Assembly: GCF_008642335.1 (NCBI RefSeq)
Contig: NZ_CP029191.1
Coordinates: 3,348,001 to 3,412,000, forward strand
Direction of reading: 5' to 3'
Length of the DNA: 64,000 nt
Source of the DNA: Streptomyces venezuelae
Lineage (GTDB): Bacteria; Actinomycetota; Actinomycetes; Streptomycetales; Streptomycetaceae
A program made the position numbers and the translations under genes. Of this stretch, positions 16,126-25,027 are shown one piece after another. Under the pieces are notes generated by a model. It ran no database searches. It was not told the origin of the DNA and saw only the letters and a list, made by a program, of their open reading frames with translations. How positions within the stretch are numbered: the stretch's first letter is position 1; each line of letters starts with the position of its first letter.

Positions 16126-16611
16126 GTGAGCGAGAAGAAGGAACCGGGCATCTGGGAGGGCTTCAAGGCCTTCCTGATGCGCGGCAATGTCGTCGACCTG
16201 GCGGTCGCGGTGGTCATCGGAGCCGCCTTCACGAACATCGTGAACTCGGTGGTGAAGGGCGTCATCAACCCGCTCGTCGGCGCCTTCGGCACGAAGGACC
16301 TCGATCACTACCGCTCGTGCCTGAAGGCTCCCTGCGAGACGAACGCGGCGGGCGAGGTCGTCAAGGGCATCCCGATCATGTGGGGCCCCGTGCTCAGCGC
16401 GGTCCTCAGCTTCGTGATCACCGCGGCCGTCGTGTACTTCCTGATGGTGCTGCCCATGGCCAAGTACCTGGCGCGGGTGGCGGCCAAGAGGGCCGAGCGG
16501 GAGGGCACGAAGGAGGTCATCGAGGTCTCCGAGCTGGAGGTGCTCAAGGAGATCCGCGACGAGCTGGTGGCGCAGCGCGGCTCGCGCGGCTCGGGGCCGC
16601 GCAAGGAGTAG
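16126..16611 (+). CDS. mscL: Large-conductance mechanosensitive channel MscL
   Basis: 161 residues. Opens under membrane tension to release solutes in hypo-osmotic shock. Helix 1: GFKAFLMRGNVVDLAVAVVIGAAF with the pore-lining stretch; helix 2: VLSAVLSFVITAAVVYFLMV; C-terminal coiled helix ELEVLKEIRDEL. The outer loop is longer than in E. coli and has two Cys (YRSCLKAPCE), possibly a disulfide. Start: GTG at 16126, with an adjacent GTG at 16123 possible; a GAAAGG ribosome site precedes. Confidence 0.95.
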   Translation: MSEKKEPGIWEGFKAFLMRGNVVDLAVAVVIGAAFTNIVNSVVKGVINPLVGAFGTKDLDHYRSCLKAPCETNAAGEVVKGIPIMWGPVLSAVLSFVITAAVVYFLMVLPMAKYLARVAAKRAEREGTKEVIEVSELEVLKEIRDELVAQRGSRGSGPRKE

Positions 16612-16633
16612 CCGCGCACGCGGCGGCCGGGCT

Positions 16634-16849
16634 TCAGATGTGGTGGGGCGGCTTCTCGTCGAGGAAGCGCGCGAGGTCGGCCGCGCTGTCGCCGCGGGTG
16701 TCGGCCCGCTCGCCCCACCCACGGTCCGTGTCGTCCGATGACTGCTGCGCCAGCGGGTCGTCGAAGACCAGCGCGTTCTTCGCCTTGGCCGTCGGCTGGG
16801 GGGCCGGCTCGTCCGGATCTCGCGGTTCGGGGGCGGGGGCGGTACTCAT
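16634..16849 (-). CDS. Small hydrophilic hypothetical protein
   Basis: 71 residues, acidic and Pro-rich, ending in DLARFLDEKPPHHI. It has no membrane segment and no known domain. The conserved-looking block is KNALVFDDPLAQQSSDDTDRG. It converges on mscL with 22 bp between stops and starts 38 bp past the stop of pflA, on the same strand as the pfl genes. Confidence 0.55.
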   Translation of the reverse strand: MSTAPAPEPRDPDEPAPQPTAKAKNALVFDDPLAQQSSDDTDRGWGERADTRGDSAADLARFLDEKPPHHI

Positions 16850-16886
16850 GCCTCCAGGGTACGTCGCGCCGGGCCGCCCCCTCGAT

Positions 16887-17708
16887 TCATACGGCCTTGA
16901 GGCCCTGAGCCGCGAAGATCTCCTTGGCTGCGGCCACCTGCTCCGGGGTGGGCGAGGGGGTGCCGCGCAGGGTGAAGTCCTTGCCGAGCGCGTCCCACTT
17001 CGCCTCCCCCAGCTTGTGGAAGGGCAGCACGTCGACGCGCGAGATGTTGCCGAGCGCGGCGGCGAAGCGGGCGACGCCCTCGATGTTCGCCGGGTCGTCG
17101 GTGAGGCCGGGGACGAGGACGAAGCGCACCCAGGTCTCCTGGCCGAGGTCGGCGAGGCGGCGGGCGAAGTCCAGGGTGGGCTGCAGGGGGCGGCCGGTGA
17201 CCTCACGGTATGTCCCGGGGTCCCAGGACTTGATGTCGAGCAGGACCAGGTCGACGTCGCGGAGCAGGGCGTCGGTGGCGCGTGCGCCGAGGAAACCGGA
17301 CGTGTCGAGCGCGGTGTGCAGGCCCAGCTCGTGCTTGAGGCGGTGGAGCAGCTCGCCGGTGAAGACGGGCTGCAGCAGGGGCTCGCCGCCGCTGACGGTG
17401 GCCCCGCCCCCGGCCGCGGATATGAACTTCGTGTACTTGGCGGCTTCCGCGATCACGGCGTCCGCGGTGGTGCGCCTGCCGTCCCGCATCCGCCAGGTGT
17501 CGGGGTTGTGGCAGTACAGACAGCTGAGGGGGCAGCCTGCGAGGAACGTGACGAAGCGCGACCCCGGTCCGTCGACGCCGGTGGACAGGTCCCAGGAGTG
17601 GATCGAGCCGGTGACGGGGCGGTGGGTGGCGGCCGCGGCGGGGGTGACCGCGTCGTCGTCGGTGGTGCGGGGGCGTACGGGGATGTCGGTTCCGAGCAGG
17701 ACAGCCAT
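16887..17708 (-). CDS. pflA: Pyruvate formate-lyase activating enzyme (radical SAM)
   Basis: 273 residues. Uses S-adenosylmethionine and a [4Fe-4S] cluster to install the glycyl radical on PflB. The radical-SAM triad is in CPLSCLYCHNPDTW (Cx3Cx2C) near residues 59-72, followed by SGGEPLLQ. HSWDLSTGVDGPGSRFVTF is the usual activase N-terminus. It lies 132 bp downstream of pflB on the same strand, presumably one operon. Its substrate partner is strictly anaerobic in other bacteria, so its presence in an aerobic actinomycete is notable. Confidence 0.95.
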   Translation of the reverse strand: MAVLLGTDIPVRPRTTDDDAVTPAAAATHRPVTGSIHSWDLSTGVDGPGSRFVTFLAGCPLSCLYCHNPDTWRMRDGRRTTADAVIAEAAKYTKFISAAGGGATVSGGEPLLQPVFTGELLHRLKHELGLHTALDTSGFLGARATDALLRDVDLVLLDIKSWDPGTYREVTGRPLQPTLDFARRLADLGQETWVRFVLVPGLTDDPANIEGVARFAAALGNISRVDVLPFHKLGEAKWDALGKDFTLRGTPSPTPEQVAAAKEIFAAQGLKAV

Positions 17709-17840
17709 GGCGTGACTCCTGGGCTACTGGCAGGAAGCGGAGTGCGCGGCGCCCGGGGCCGGGGTGAGGGCCGGGCCCCGGGGCCGCGGTTCGGGGGCGG
17801 CTCCTCGGAGGGAGCCGTTGGCTCGGGGAGAGCCGGTGGC

Positions 17841-20111
17841 TCAGAGGGAGCCGTGGAAGGTGCGGTTGATGACGTCGAGCTGCTGGTCGCGGGTGAGCCG
17901 GATGAAGTTGACCGCGTATCCGGAGACCCGGATGGTCAGCTGCGGGTAGTTCTCCGGGTGCTCCATGGCGTCCTCCAGGGTCGCCTTGTTCAGCACGTTG
18001 ACGTTCATGTGGAAGCCGTCGCTCGCCATGAAGCCGTCCAGGACTCCGGCCAGGTTCGCGACCCGCTCCTCGGGGGTGCGGCCGAGCGCGTCCGGGGTGA
18101 TGGTGTTGGTCAGCGAGATGCCGTCCTCGGCGTCGTCGTAGGGCAGCTTGGCGACCGACATCGCCGAGGCGATGTAGCCGTGCTCGTCGCGGCCGTTCAT
18201 CGGGTTGGCGCCCGGGGCGAACGGCTCGCCGGCGCGGCGGCCGTCGGGGGTGTTGCCGGTCTTCTTGCCGTAGACGACGTTCGAGGTGATGGTCAGCACC
18301 GACTGGGTGTGCACCGCGCCGCGGTAGGTGGGGTGCTTGCGGACCTTCTGCATGAAGTCGTGCACGATGCGCCGCGCGATGTCGTCGGCACGGTCGTCGT
18401 TGTTGCCGTAGGCCGGGTAGTCGCCCTCGATCTCGTAGTCGACGGCGAGGCCCGTCTCGTCGCGGACCACCTTGACCTTGGCGTGCTTGATCGCCGAGAG
18501 CGAGTCGGCGGCCACCGAGAGGCCCGCGATGCCGCACGCCATGGTGCGCAGGATCTCCTGGTCGTGCAGCGCCATCTCGATGCGCTCGTAGGCGTACTTG
18601 TCGTGCATGTAGTGGATGACGTTGAGCGCGTGGACGTACGTCTTGGCCAGCCAGTCGAGCATGGCGTCGTACTGCTTCACGACGGTCGCGTAGTCCAGGT
18701 ACTCGCCCTCGATGGGCGTGAACCCCTGCACGACGGTCTTGCCGGACTTCTCGTCGCGGCCGCCGTTGATCGCGTAGAGGAGCGCCTTGGCGACGTTGAC
18801 GCGGGCGCCGAAGAACTGCATCTGCTTGCCGACGGCCATCGCGGAGACGCAGCAGGCGATCGCGGTGTCGTCGCCGTACTTGGGGCGCATCAGCTCGTCG
18901 GACTCGAACTGGATGGCCGAGGTGTCGATGGCGACCCGGGAGGCGAACTCCTTGAAGCCCTGGGGCAGTCGCTGCGACCAGAAGACCGTGAGGTTCGGCT
19001 CGGGGGCGGGGCCGAGGTTGTAGAGGGTCTGCAGGGCGCGGAAGGTGGTGCGCGAGACGAGCGGGCGGCCGTCCTCGCCGATGCCGGCCATCGACCAGGT
19101 GACCCAGGTGGGGTCGCCGGAGAAGCCCTCGTTGTACTCGGGGGTGCGCAGGAAGCGGACGATGCGGAGCTTGATGACGAAGTCGTCGATGAGCTCCTGT
19201 GCCTCTTCCTCGGTGATGCGGCCCGCTTCGATGTCGCGCTGCAGGTAGATGTCGAGGAAGTTGTCGATGCGGCCGATCGACATGGCCGCGCCGTTCTGCT
19301 CCTTCACGGCGGCGAGGTAGGCGAAGTACAGCCACTGGACGGCCTCGCGGCCGGTGGTGGCGGGCTTCGCGATGTCGTGGCCGTACGACATCGCCATGGC
19401 CTTGAGTTCGTTGAGCGCCTTGATCTGCTCGGAGACCTCCTCGCGGCCGCGGATGACGTCCTCGGTCGCCCACTCCTCGCCGAGTGCGGCCTTGTCGGCC
19501 TCCTTGGCGGCGATGAGGTGGTCGACTCCGTAGAGGGCGACGCGGCGGTAGTCGCCGATGATGCGGCCGCGGCCGTAGGCGTCGGGCAGTCCGGTGATGA
19601 TGCCGGACGAGCGACAGGCGCGGATCTCGGGCGTGTAGGCGTCGAAGACGCCTTCGTTGTGGGTCTTGCGCAGGTGCGTGTAAATGTCCCGGACCTCGGG
19701 GTCGGCCTCGTAGCCGTAGGCGTTGAGGGCGCCCTCGACCATGCGCCAGCCGCCGTTGGGCATGATCGCGCGGCGGAGCGGTGCGTCGGTCTGCAGGCCG
19801 ACGATCAAATCCTTGTGGTCGGCGGCGGTGCCGTCGACGTAGCCCGGGCCGAAGGCGTCGATGCGGGAGGGGGTCTTCACGTCGACGTCGTAGATGCCGC
19901 GCTCGATCTCCGTGGGGAATATCGAGAGGAGCTTCTGCCAGACCCCGGTGGTGCGTTCGGTCGGACCGGCCAGGAAGGATCCGTCGCCTTCGTACGGGGT
20001 GTAGTTCTGCTGCACGAAGTCGCGGACGTCGATGGCGTCCCGCCACAGCCCGCCCTTGAAGCCGTCCCAGGCCCCGCCGTTCACAGTCGTTTCCGCAGGA
20101 GTGGCAGTCAT
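17841..20111 (-). CDS. pflB: Formate acetyltransferase (pyruvate formate-lyase)
   Basis: 756 residues, close to E. coli PflB (760). Converts pyruvate and CoA to acetyl-CoA and formate by a glycyl-radical mechanism. The catalytic Cys pair is Cys420-Cys421 in AIACCVSAM, and the radical Gly is Gly731 in [12 protein letters not shown]. All expected residues are intact, so it should be active. Start at ATG 20111, since the 21 codons upstream to 20174 lack similarity. No formate channel or formate dehydrogenase is in the window. Two palindromic sites lie upstream. Confidence 0.95.
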   Translation of the reverse strand: MTATPAETTVNGGAWDGFKGGLWRDAIDVRDFVQQNYTPYEGDGSFLAGPTERTTGVWQKLLSIFPTEIERGIYDVDVKTPSRIDAFGPGYVDGTAADHKDLIVGLQTDAPLRRAIMPNGGWRMVEGALNAYGYEADPEVRDIYTHLRKTHNEGVFDAYTPEIRACRSSGIITGLPDAYGRGRIIGDYRRVALYGVDHLIAAKEADKAALGEEWATEDVIRGREEVSEQIKALNELKAMAMSYGHDIAKPATTGREAVQWLYFAYLAAVKEQNGAAMSIGRIDNFLDIYLQRDIEAGRITEEEAQELIDDFVIKLRIVRFLRTPEYNEGFSGDPTWVTWSMAGIGEDGRPLVSRTTFRALQTLYNLGPAPEPNLTVFWSQRLPQGFKEFASRVAIDTSAIQFESDELMRPKYGDDTAIACCVSAMAVGKQMQFFGARVNVAKALLYAINGGRDEKSGKTVVQGFTPIEGEYLDYATVVKQYDAMLDWLAKTYVHALNVIHYMHDKYAYERIEMALHDQEILRTMACGIAGLSVAADSLSAIKHAKVKVVRDETGLAVDYEIEGDYPAYGNNDDRADDIARRIVHDFMQKVRKHPTYRGAVHTQSVLTITSNVVYGKKTGNTPDGRRAGEPFAPGANPMNGRDEHGYIASAMSVAKLPYDDAEDGISLTNTITPDALGRTPEERVANLAGVLDGFMASDGFHMNVNVLNKATLEDAMEHPENYPQLTIRVSGYAVNFIRLTRDQQLDVINRTFHGSL

Positions 20112-20184
20112 GACCCGCACCTTCCGTGTCGCTTCTTCGGTACACCTCCATTCCACTCCTGTGCGATCGATCAAAGGGTCGGCA

Positions 20185-20214
20185 ATGGTCCTCGATCAGG
20201 GACCGATGGTCCCC
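20185..20214. promoter_or_regulatory. Dos/DevR-like palindrome cluster upstream of pflB
   Basis: GGGACC-GAT-GGTCCC at 20199-20213, about 90 bp before pflB. A further half-site GGTCC at 20187 forms a second inverted pair with the same GGGACC. The known hypoxia regulator DosR/DevR recognises GGGACTWWAGTCCC; read from 20200 this site fits GGGnCnnnnGnCCC at all but one position. Spacing is one base longer than the ideal palindrome. Confidence 0.5.
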
Positions 20215-20286
20215 GTTTCCGCCGAGCGGAAGCCCGCACACCGCCCCTGACCTGCGGCTTCCGGTGGGACTTTGGACCCAAGTTCG

Positions 20287-20306
20287 CTTGTGAATGCATT
20301 CACAAG
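20287..20306. promoter_or_regulatory. Perfect Crp/Fnr-family palindrome upstream of pflB
   Basis: CTTGTGAATGCATTCACAAG is a perfect 20-bp palindrome holding TGTGA-N6-TCACA, the classical Crp consensus. It lies between the narK stop and pflB, about 180 bp before the pflB start. The regulator is not encoded in the window. A GntR-type repressor could also use such a site. Confidence 0.6.
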
Positions 20307-20363
20307 AAATTCCCGGCCGCTCCGTGGTACGGAATGACCGGGAAAAGGGGGTGGAGGGAGGCG

Positions 20364-21797
20364 TCAGCTCGGCGACTCGGCGCCCTTGCGGGCGTAGAAC
20401 CACCAGGCGACCGCGATGCAGCTGACGTAGAAGGCCACGAAGCCCCACATCGCGCTGGTGACCGCGAAGTTGGCGAACATCGCCGGGATGAAGAAGAACC
20501 CGTACGCCGCGATGGCGGACGTGAAGCCGGTGACGGCGCCCGCCTCCATCTCCGCCTGCTTCAGCGCCTTCGCGTACTCGGGCGTGCCCTCGGACAGGCC
20601 TTTCAGGTGCTGGTTGCGGAAGATCACCGGGATCTGCCGGAACGTGGAACCGTTGCCGATGCCCGAGAAGAAGAACGCGATCAGGAAGCAGGCGAAGAAG
20701 CCCCAGAAGTTGCCGTCGTCGCCGCCGGAGGGCAGGAAGTTGATGACGCCGATGATCGAGAGCGCCATGCCGACGAACGAGATGATCGTGACCCTCGCGC
20801 CACCGATCTTGTCGGCGATCCAGCCGCCGGCCCAGCGGGCGAGCGCACCCACGGCCGGGCCCATCCAGGCGTACGTGGCCGCGGAGTAGGCCGCGTCGAT
20901 CGGGGTGAACGTGGTCTTGATGAGCATCGGCAGGGCGGCGGCGAAGCCGATGAAGGAACCGAACGTACCGACGTAGAGCCAGGTCATCAGCCAGTTGTGC
21001 TTGCGCTTGAAGATGATCTTCTGCTGGCTGAAGGGGGTCGACGCGACCTTGAGGTCGTTCTGGCCGAACCAGGCGACGACGGCCAGGATCACCAGGACGG
21101 GCACCCACAGGAACGCCGCGTTCTGCAGCCAGACCGCCGTGCCGTCGGCCTTGTGCTGGGCCGAGCCGACCGCGACGACCGAGCTGGTGATGACGATCGG
21201 GGTGAGCAGCTGGACGACGGAGACACCGAGGTTGCCGAGGCCGCCGTTGATGCCGGTCGCGTTGCCCTTGTCCTTCTTCGGGAAGAAGAAGCCGATGTTG
21301 GCGAGCGACGAGGCGAAGTTGGCGCCGCCGATTCCGCAGAGGGCCGCGATGGCGATCATCACGCCGTACGAGGTGTCGGGGTTCTGGACCGCGATGCCGA
21401 GCCAGATCAGCGGGACGACCAGGACGACGGTGGACAGTGCGGTGAAGCGGCGCTGGCCGATCATCGGGCCGAGGAAGGTGTAGAAGATCCGGGCCGTGCC
21501 GCCCGTCAGGCCCGGGACCGCCGTCAGCCAGAACAGCTGGGAGGTGGAGAAACCGAAGCCGACATCCTTGAGGTTGGTCGCCGTCACCGACCACACCTGC
21601 CAGACCACGAACGCCACCAGCAGGGCGGGGACCGCGATCCACAGGTTGCGGGCGGCGACCTTCTTGCCGGTGGACTTCCAGAAGAGTTCGTTCTCCGGCT
21701 CCCAGTCGGTGATGGTCTTGCCGGGCCGGTACTGGCCGGGGTCGTACGACGTGGCCGTGGGCGCGGTGGGCGCTTTTTGGGCGGCAGGCGATCTCAT
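20364..21797 (-). CDS. narK: Nitrate/nitrite transporter, NarK family (MFS)
   Basis: 477 residues, 12 membrane helices. The family signatures are GGTARIFYTFLGPMIGQRR and GIGGANFASSLANIGFFFPK in the first half, and GSTFRQIPVIF in the second. These contain the two conserved Arg residues that bind nitrate or nitrite. A hydrophilic N-terminal extension of about 50 residues precedes helix 1, as in actinobacterial NarK2-like proteins. It is downstream of nirBD (135 bp gap) on the same strand, so it probably imports substrate for it. Direction of transport cannot be read from sequence. Confidence 0.93.
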   Translation of the reverse strand: MRSPAAQKAPTAPTATSYDPGQYRPGKTITDWEPENELFWKSTGKKVAARNLWIAVPALLVAFVVWQVWSVTATNLKDVGFGFSTSQLFWLTAVPGLTGGTARIFYTFLGPMIGQRRFTALSTVVLVVPLIWLGIAVQNPDTSYGVMIAIAALCGIGGANFASSLANIGFFFPKKDKGNATGINGGLGNLGVSVVQLLTPIVITSSVVAVGSAQHKADGTAVWLQNAAFLWVPVLVILAVVAWFGQNDLKVASTPFSQQKIIFKRKHNWLMTWLYVGTFGSFIGFAAALPMLIKTTFTPIDAAYSAATYAWMGPAVGALARWAGGWIADKIGGARVTIISFVGMALSIIGVINFLPSGGDDGNFWGFFACFLIAFFFSGIGNGSTFRQIPVIFRNQHLKGLSEGTPEYAKALKQAEMEAGAVTGFTSAIAAYGFFFIPAMFANFAVTSAMWGFVAFYVSCIAVAWWFYARKGAESPS

Positions 21798-21932
21798 GTT
21801 GGTTTCCAGTTCGCTCAGGGTCCCGACCTTGCTTCGGGGCCTGACGTATCCACCTTCTGGCGCGCGGACGGTCGGGAGCAGAGGCGGAGGACACCTACCG
21901 ACCGGGCCGAAGTCCGGGAAAGCGGGGGGCCT

Positions 21933-24713
21933 TCAGACCTCGTGGACCGGCAGCTCGTGAACCGGCAGCTCGTGGACAGGCAGCCGGACCGACGGGTCGT
22001 CCAGGCACTCCCCGGTCCGCAGGTCGAACTCCTGCTTGTACATCGGGGATGCCACGACGGTGCGGCCGCCGCGGGTGCCGAGGATGCCGTGGGCGATGAC
22101 GTCGGCCCCGGAGAACGGGTCGCGGTTGCCGACGGCGTACACCCGTCCTTCGCCGTCCTTGAACAGCGCGGCCTCGGTGCCGTCGGGCAGCACCGCCGCC
22201 CGGCCGCGGCCCGGCTCCAGGAACTCGGGCGACGGCTGCGCGAGGTGCTGCTCGAAGCGGGCAAGCGCCTGCGGATCCCCGAGGACCGCCTGCCACTCGT
22301 CGCGGTAGGCCGCCGCGTGGCGGTCCATCTGGGCCTCGAGGTCGCCGCAGATGCCGAGCGAGTCGTCGATCAGGACGGCCTTCAGGTGGTCGAGGCCGCC
22401 GATGCGCTCGAACCACGGGGCTGTGCGCTCCAGGCGCTCGGCGGTGCGCAGGTAGTACATGAGGAAGCGGTCGACGATGCGCAGGAGTTCGGTGGTCGAC
22501 AGGTCGGCGGCGAGGAGGTCGGCGTGGCGCGGCCGGGCGCCGCCGTTGCCGCCGACGTAGAGGTTCCAGCCGTTGGCCGTGGCGATGACGCCGATGTCCT
22601 TGCCGCGGGCCTCGGCGCACTCGCGCAGGCAGCCGGAGACGCCACCCTTGATCTTGTGCGGGGTGCGCAGGCCGCGGTAGCGCAGCTCCAGGTCGATCGC
22701 GAGCCGCACGGAGTCGCCCTGCCCGAACCGGCAGAACTTGGCGCCGACGCAGGACTTCACCGTGCGCAGGGACTTGCCGTAGGCGTGGCCGGACTCCAGG
22801 CCGACGGCGACGAGACGGCGCCAGATGGCCGGGAGCTGGTCGGCGCGTGCGCCGAAGAGGTCGATGCGCTGACCTCCGGTGATCTTCGTGTAGAGGTCGT
22901 AGTCGCGGGCGACCTCGCCGATCGCGATGAGCTGGGCGGAGGTGATCTCGCCGCCGGGGATGCGCGGGACGACGGAGTAGGTGCCGTCCTTCTGGAGGTT
23001 GGCGAGGAAGACGTCGTTGGAGTCCTGGAGTGCGGCCTGCTCGCCGTCCAGGACGTGGCCGAGACCCAGTTCGGGGGCGAGGGTGCCGAGGACGTTCCCG
23101 ACGACGGGCTTGCAGACGGCACAGCCCTCGCCGCCCAGGCCGTGCTTGCGCAGCAACTCGCCGAAGGACCGGATGCGTTCGGTGCGGACCGTCTCGTAGA
23201 TCTCGGCGCGGGTCAGCGCGAAGTGTTCGCACAGCCCTTTCGTCCGCTCGACCCCGGAGGCGGCGAGCTCCGCGTCGAGCACGGACTGCAGGGTGGAGAG
23301 GCAGCCGCCGCAACCGGTGCCGGCCTTGGTGCACCGCTTGATGCCGCCGATGTCGGTGAGGGAGTTCTCGGCGACGGCGGTGCGGACGGCTCCCTTGGTG
23401 ACGTTGTGGCAGCTGCAGACGACGGCGTCGTCGGGCAGGGTGTCGGCGCCGGGAGGTTCGACGCCGGTGGCGGGCAGGACGTACGCCTCGGGAGGTGCGG
23501 GCAGGGCGCGGCCCGCGTGTGGCACCAGGGTGCCGTAGGCCTCGGCGTCGCCGACGAGGATGCCGCCGAGCAGCTGTCCCTCCGGCCCGAGCAGCAGCTT
23601 CTTGTAGACGCCCTCGCGGGTGTCGGAGAAGACGACGGAGACGGCGCCGCCCTCCGCTCCCTCGGGGGCGAACGGGTCGCCGAAGGAGGCGACGTCGGCG
23701 CCCATCAGCTTCAGCTTGGTGGAGGTGTCGGCTCCGGTGAAGACGGCGGTGCCGTCCCCCGCGAGGGCGTCGGCCGCCGCCTCGGCCATCTGGTAACCGG
23801 GGGCGACCAGGCCGTAGACGCGGCCGTCGGCGCCCTGGGCGCACTCGCCGATCGCGTAGACGCGGGGGTCGGTGGTGCGGCAGTGCTCGTCGACGACAAT
23901 GCCGCCCCGGTCCCCCACGACGAGACCCGCCTCACGGGCGAGGCGGTCCCGGGGACGTACGCCGGCGGAGAAGACGACGACATCGGCGTCGAGGGTGCGG
24001 CCGTCACTCAGGCAGAGCGCGCGCGCGGCTCCTGCCTCGTCGATGTCGACCCGGCTCGCCCCGACGCCGGTGTGCACGGCCACGCCCATCGACTCGATGG
24101 TGGCCCGCAGGGCCGCGGCGCCTCCGTCGTCGACCTGGAGCGGCATGAGGCGGGGTGCGAACTCGACGACGTGGGTGCGGAGTCCGAGCGTGCGCAGGGC
24201 ACCCGCGGCCTCCAGGCCGAGGAGTCCGCCGCCGATGACGACGCCGGTGGTCCGGTTCTCCGCGGAGGCGTACGCGGTGAGGGCCTCGACGTCGTACAGG
24301 GTGCGGTAGGTGAAGCAGCCGGTCGCGTCGGCGCCCTGGATGGGCGGCACGAAGGGATAGGAGCCGGTGGCGATGACCAGGACGTCGTAGGGGACGGTGG
24401 CGCCGGAGGTCGTGGTGACCGTGCGGGCCGCGGTGTCGATGTGCTCGGCGGGATCGCCGAGCCGCAGGTCGATGCCGTGGCGGGCGAGGAACCCGGTGTC
24501 GCACAGGGCGAGATCCGCGTCCGTGGCGCCGGTGAAGGCGGACGAGAGGTGGACCCGGTCGTACGCGGGCCTGTCCTCCTCGGCGAGCACGGTCACCCGC
24601 CAGCCGGGGCCGTCCGGGATCGCGGGGTCGGCGAGGGCGCCACGCTCCGCGAGTGTCTCCAGGAAACGGTGCCCCACCATTCCGTGGCCGATGAGCACCA
24701 GGTTCTGGGTCAT
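21933..24713 (-). CDS. nirBD: NADH-dependent assimilatory nitrite reductase, large and small subunits fused (NirB-NirD)
   Basis: 926 residues. N-terminal FAD/NAD(P)H domains (LVLIGHGMVGHRFLE; VVIGGGLLGLEAAG), then the BFD-like [2Fe-2S] region (VVCSCHNVTKGAV; GTGCGGC). The siroheme/[4Fe-4S] half follows with CVGAKFC and CLREC as cluster ligands. The last ~95 residues (beginning LPDGTEAALF) match NirD, the Rieske-like small subunit normally made by a separate gene. The first 30-40 residues of a normal NirD appear to be missing at the junction, and no stop separates them. Reduces nitrite to ammonium. ATG at 24713; a longer frame upstream is non-coding. Confidence 0.92.
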   Translation of the reverse strand: MTQNLVLIGHGMVGHRFLETLAERGALADPAIPDGPGWRVTVLAEEDRPAYDRVHLSSAFTGATDADLALCDTGFLARHGIDLRLGDPAEHIDTAARTVTTTSGATVPYDVLVIATGSYPFVPPIQGADATGCFTYRTLYDVEALTAYASAENRTTGVVIGGGLLGLEAAGALRTLGLRTHVVEFAPRLMPLQVDDGGAAALRATIESMGVAVHTGVGASRVDIDEAGAARALCLSDGRTLDADVVVFSAGVRPRDRLAREAGLVVGDRGGIVVDEHCRTTDPRVYAIGECAQGADGRVYGLVAPGYQMAEAAADALAGDGTAVFTGADTSTKLKLMGADVASFGDPFAPEGAEGGAVSVVFSDTREGVYKKLLLGPEGQLLGGILVGDAEAYGTLVPHAGRALPAPPEAYVLPATGVEPPGADTLPDDAVVCSCHNVTKGAVRTAVAENSLTDIGGIKRCTKAGTGCGGCLSTLQSVLDAELAASGVERTKGLCEHFALTRAEIYETVRTERIRSFGELLRKHGLGGEGCAVCKPVVGNVLGTLAPELGLGHVLDGEQAALQDSNDVFLANLQKDGTYSVVPRIPGGEITSAQLIAIGEVARDYDLYTKITGGQRIDLFGARADQLPAIWRRLVAVGLESGHAYGKSLRTVKSCVGAKFCRFGQGDSVRLAIDLELRYRGLRTPHKIKGGVSGCLRECAEARGKDIGVIATANGWNLYVGGNGGARPRHADLLAADLSTTELLRIVDRFLMYYLRTAERLERTAPWFERIGGLDHLKAVLIDDSLGICGDLEAQMDRHAAAYRDEWQAVLGDPQALARFEQHLAQPSPEFLEPGRGRAAVLPDGTEAALFKDGEGRVYAVGNRDPFSGADVIAHGILGTRGGRTVVASPMYKQEFDLRTGECLDDPSVRLPVHELPVHELPVHEV
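21939..21983 (-). repeat. Three 15-bp tandem units at the nirBD C-terminus
   Basis: Plus-strand units CTCGTGGACCGGCAG, CTCGTGAACCGGCAG and CTCGTGGACAGGCAG encode LPVHE repeated three times just before the stop. NirD proteins usually end with a single such segment. Confidence 0.85.
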
Positions 24714-24833
24714 GGGAGTCACACTCCGTCGCGCAGAGGGAATCCCCTGCCGGACGGGCCCGGGGAGGGGATCTTCCCTCCGACGGTAGGCCGGGGACGG
24801 GACGGCTCCGTACCGCCAAGGTCCCGACCGGTT

Positions 24834-24875
24834 GGGCCCAACGACCCCTGTGGAAGGGGCTTTTGGCGGCCCCGG
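24834..24875. promoter_or_regulatory. Dos/DevR-like box upstream of nirBD
   Basis: GGGCCCAACGACCC (24834-24847) fits GGGnCnnnnGnCCC exactly. A looser inverted pair GGGGC/GCCCC follows within 30 bp. They lie about 120 bp before the nirBD ATG, in the region shared with the divergent CbiX-like gene. Confidence 0.45.
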
Positions 24876-25027
24876 CCCGACGGGTGCGGGCATAGCGTCG
24901 TGGGCGACGGGCTGCCTCCCGACCACCACCGCAGCCCGGCGCGATGCGGTTTCCGGGGCGGGAGTGCGGCGACACCACTGTCCCGCCCCGGGCCTGCTCG
25001 CCGTGGTCCTGAGTTCTCCGGCTCCGG

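Noticed and set aside
17203..21894. 1563-codon minus-strand frame covering pflB and narK
   Set aside because: Shadow in another frame of genes with clear family motifs; Arg/Pro/His-rich translation.
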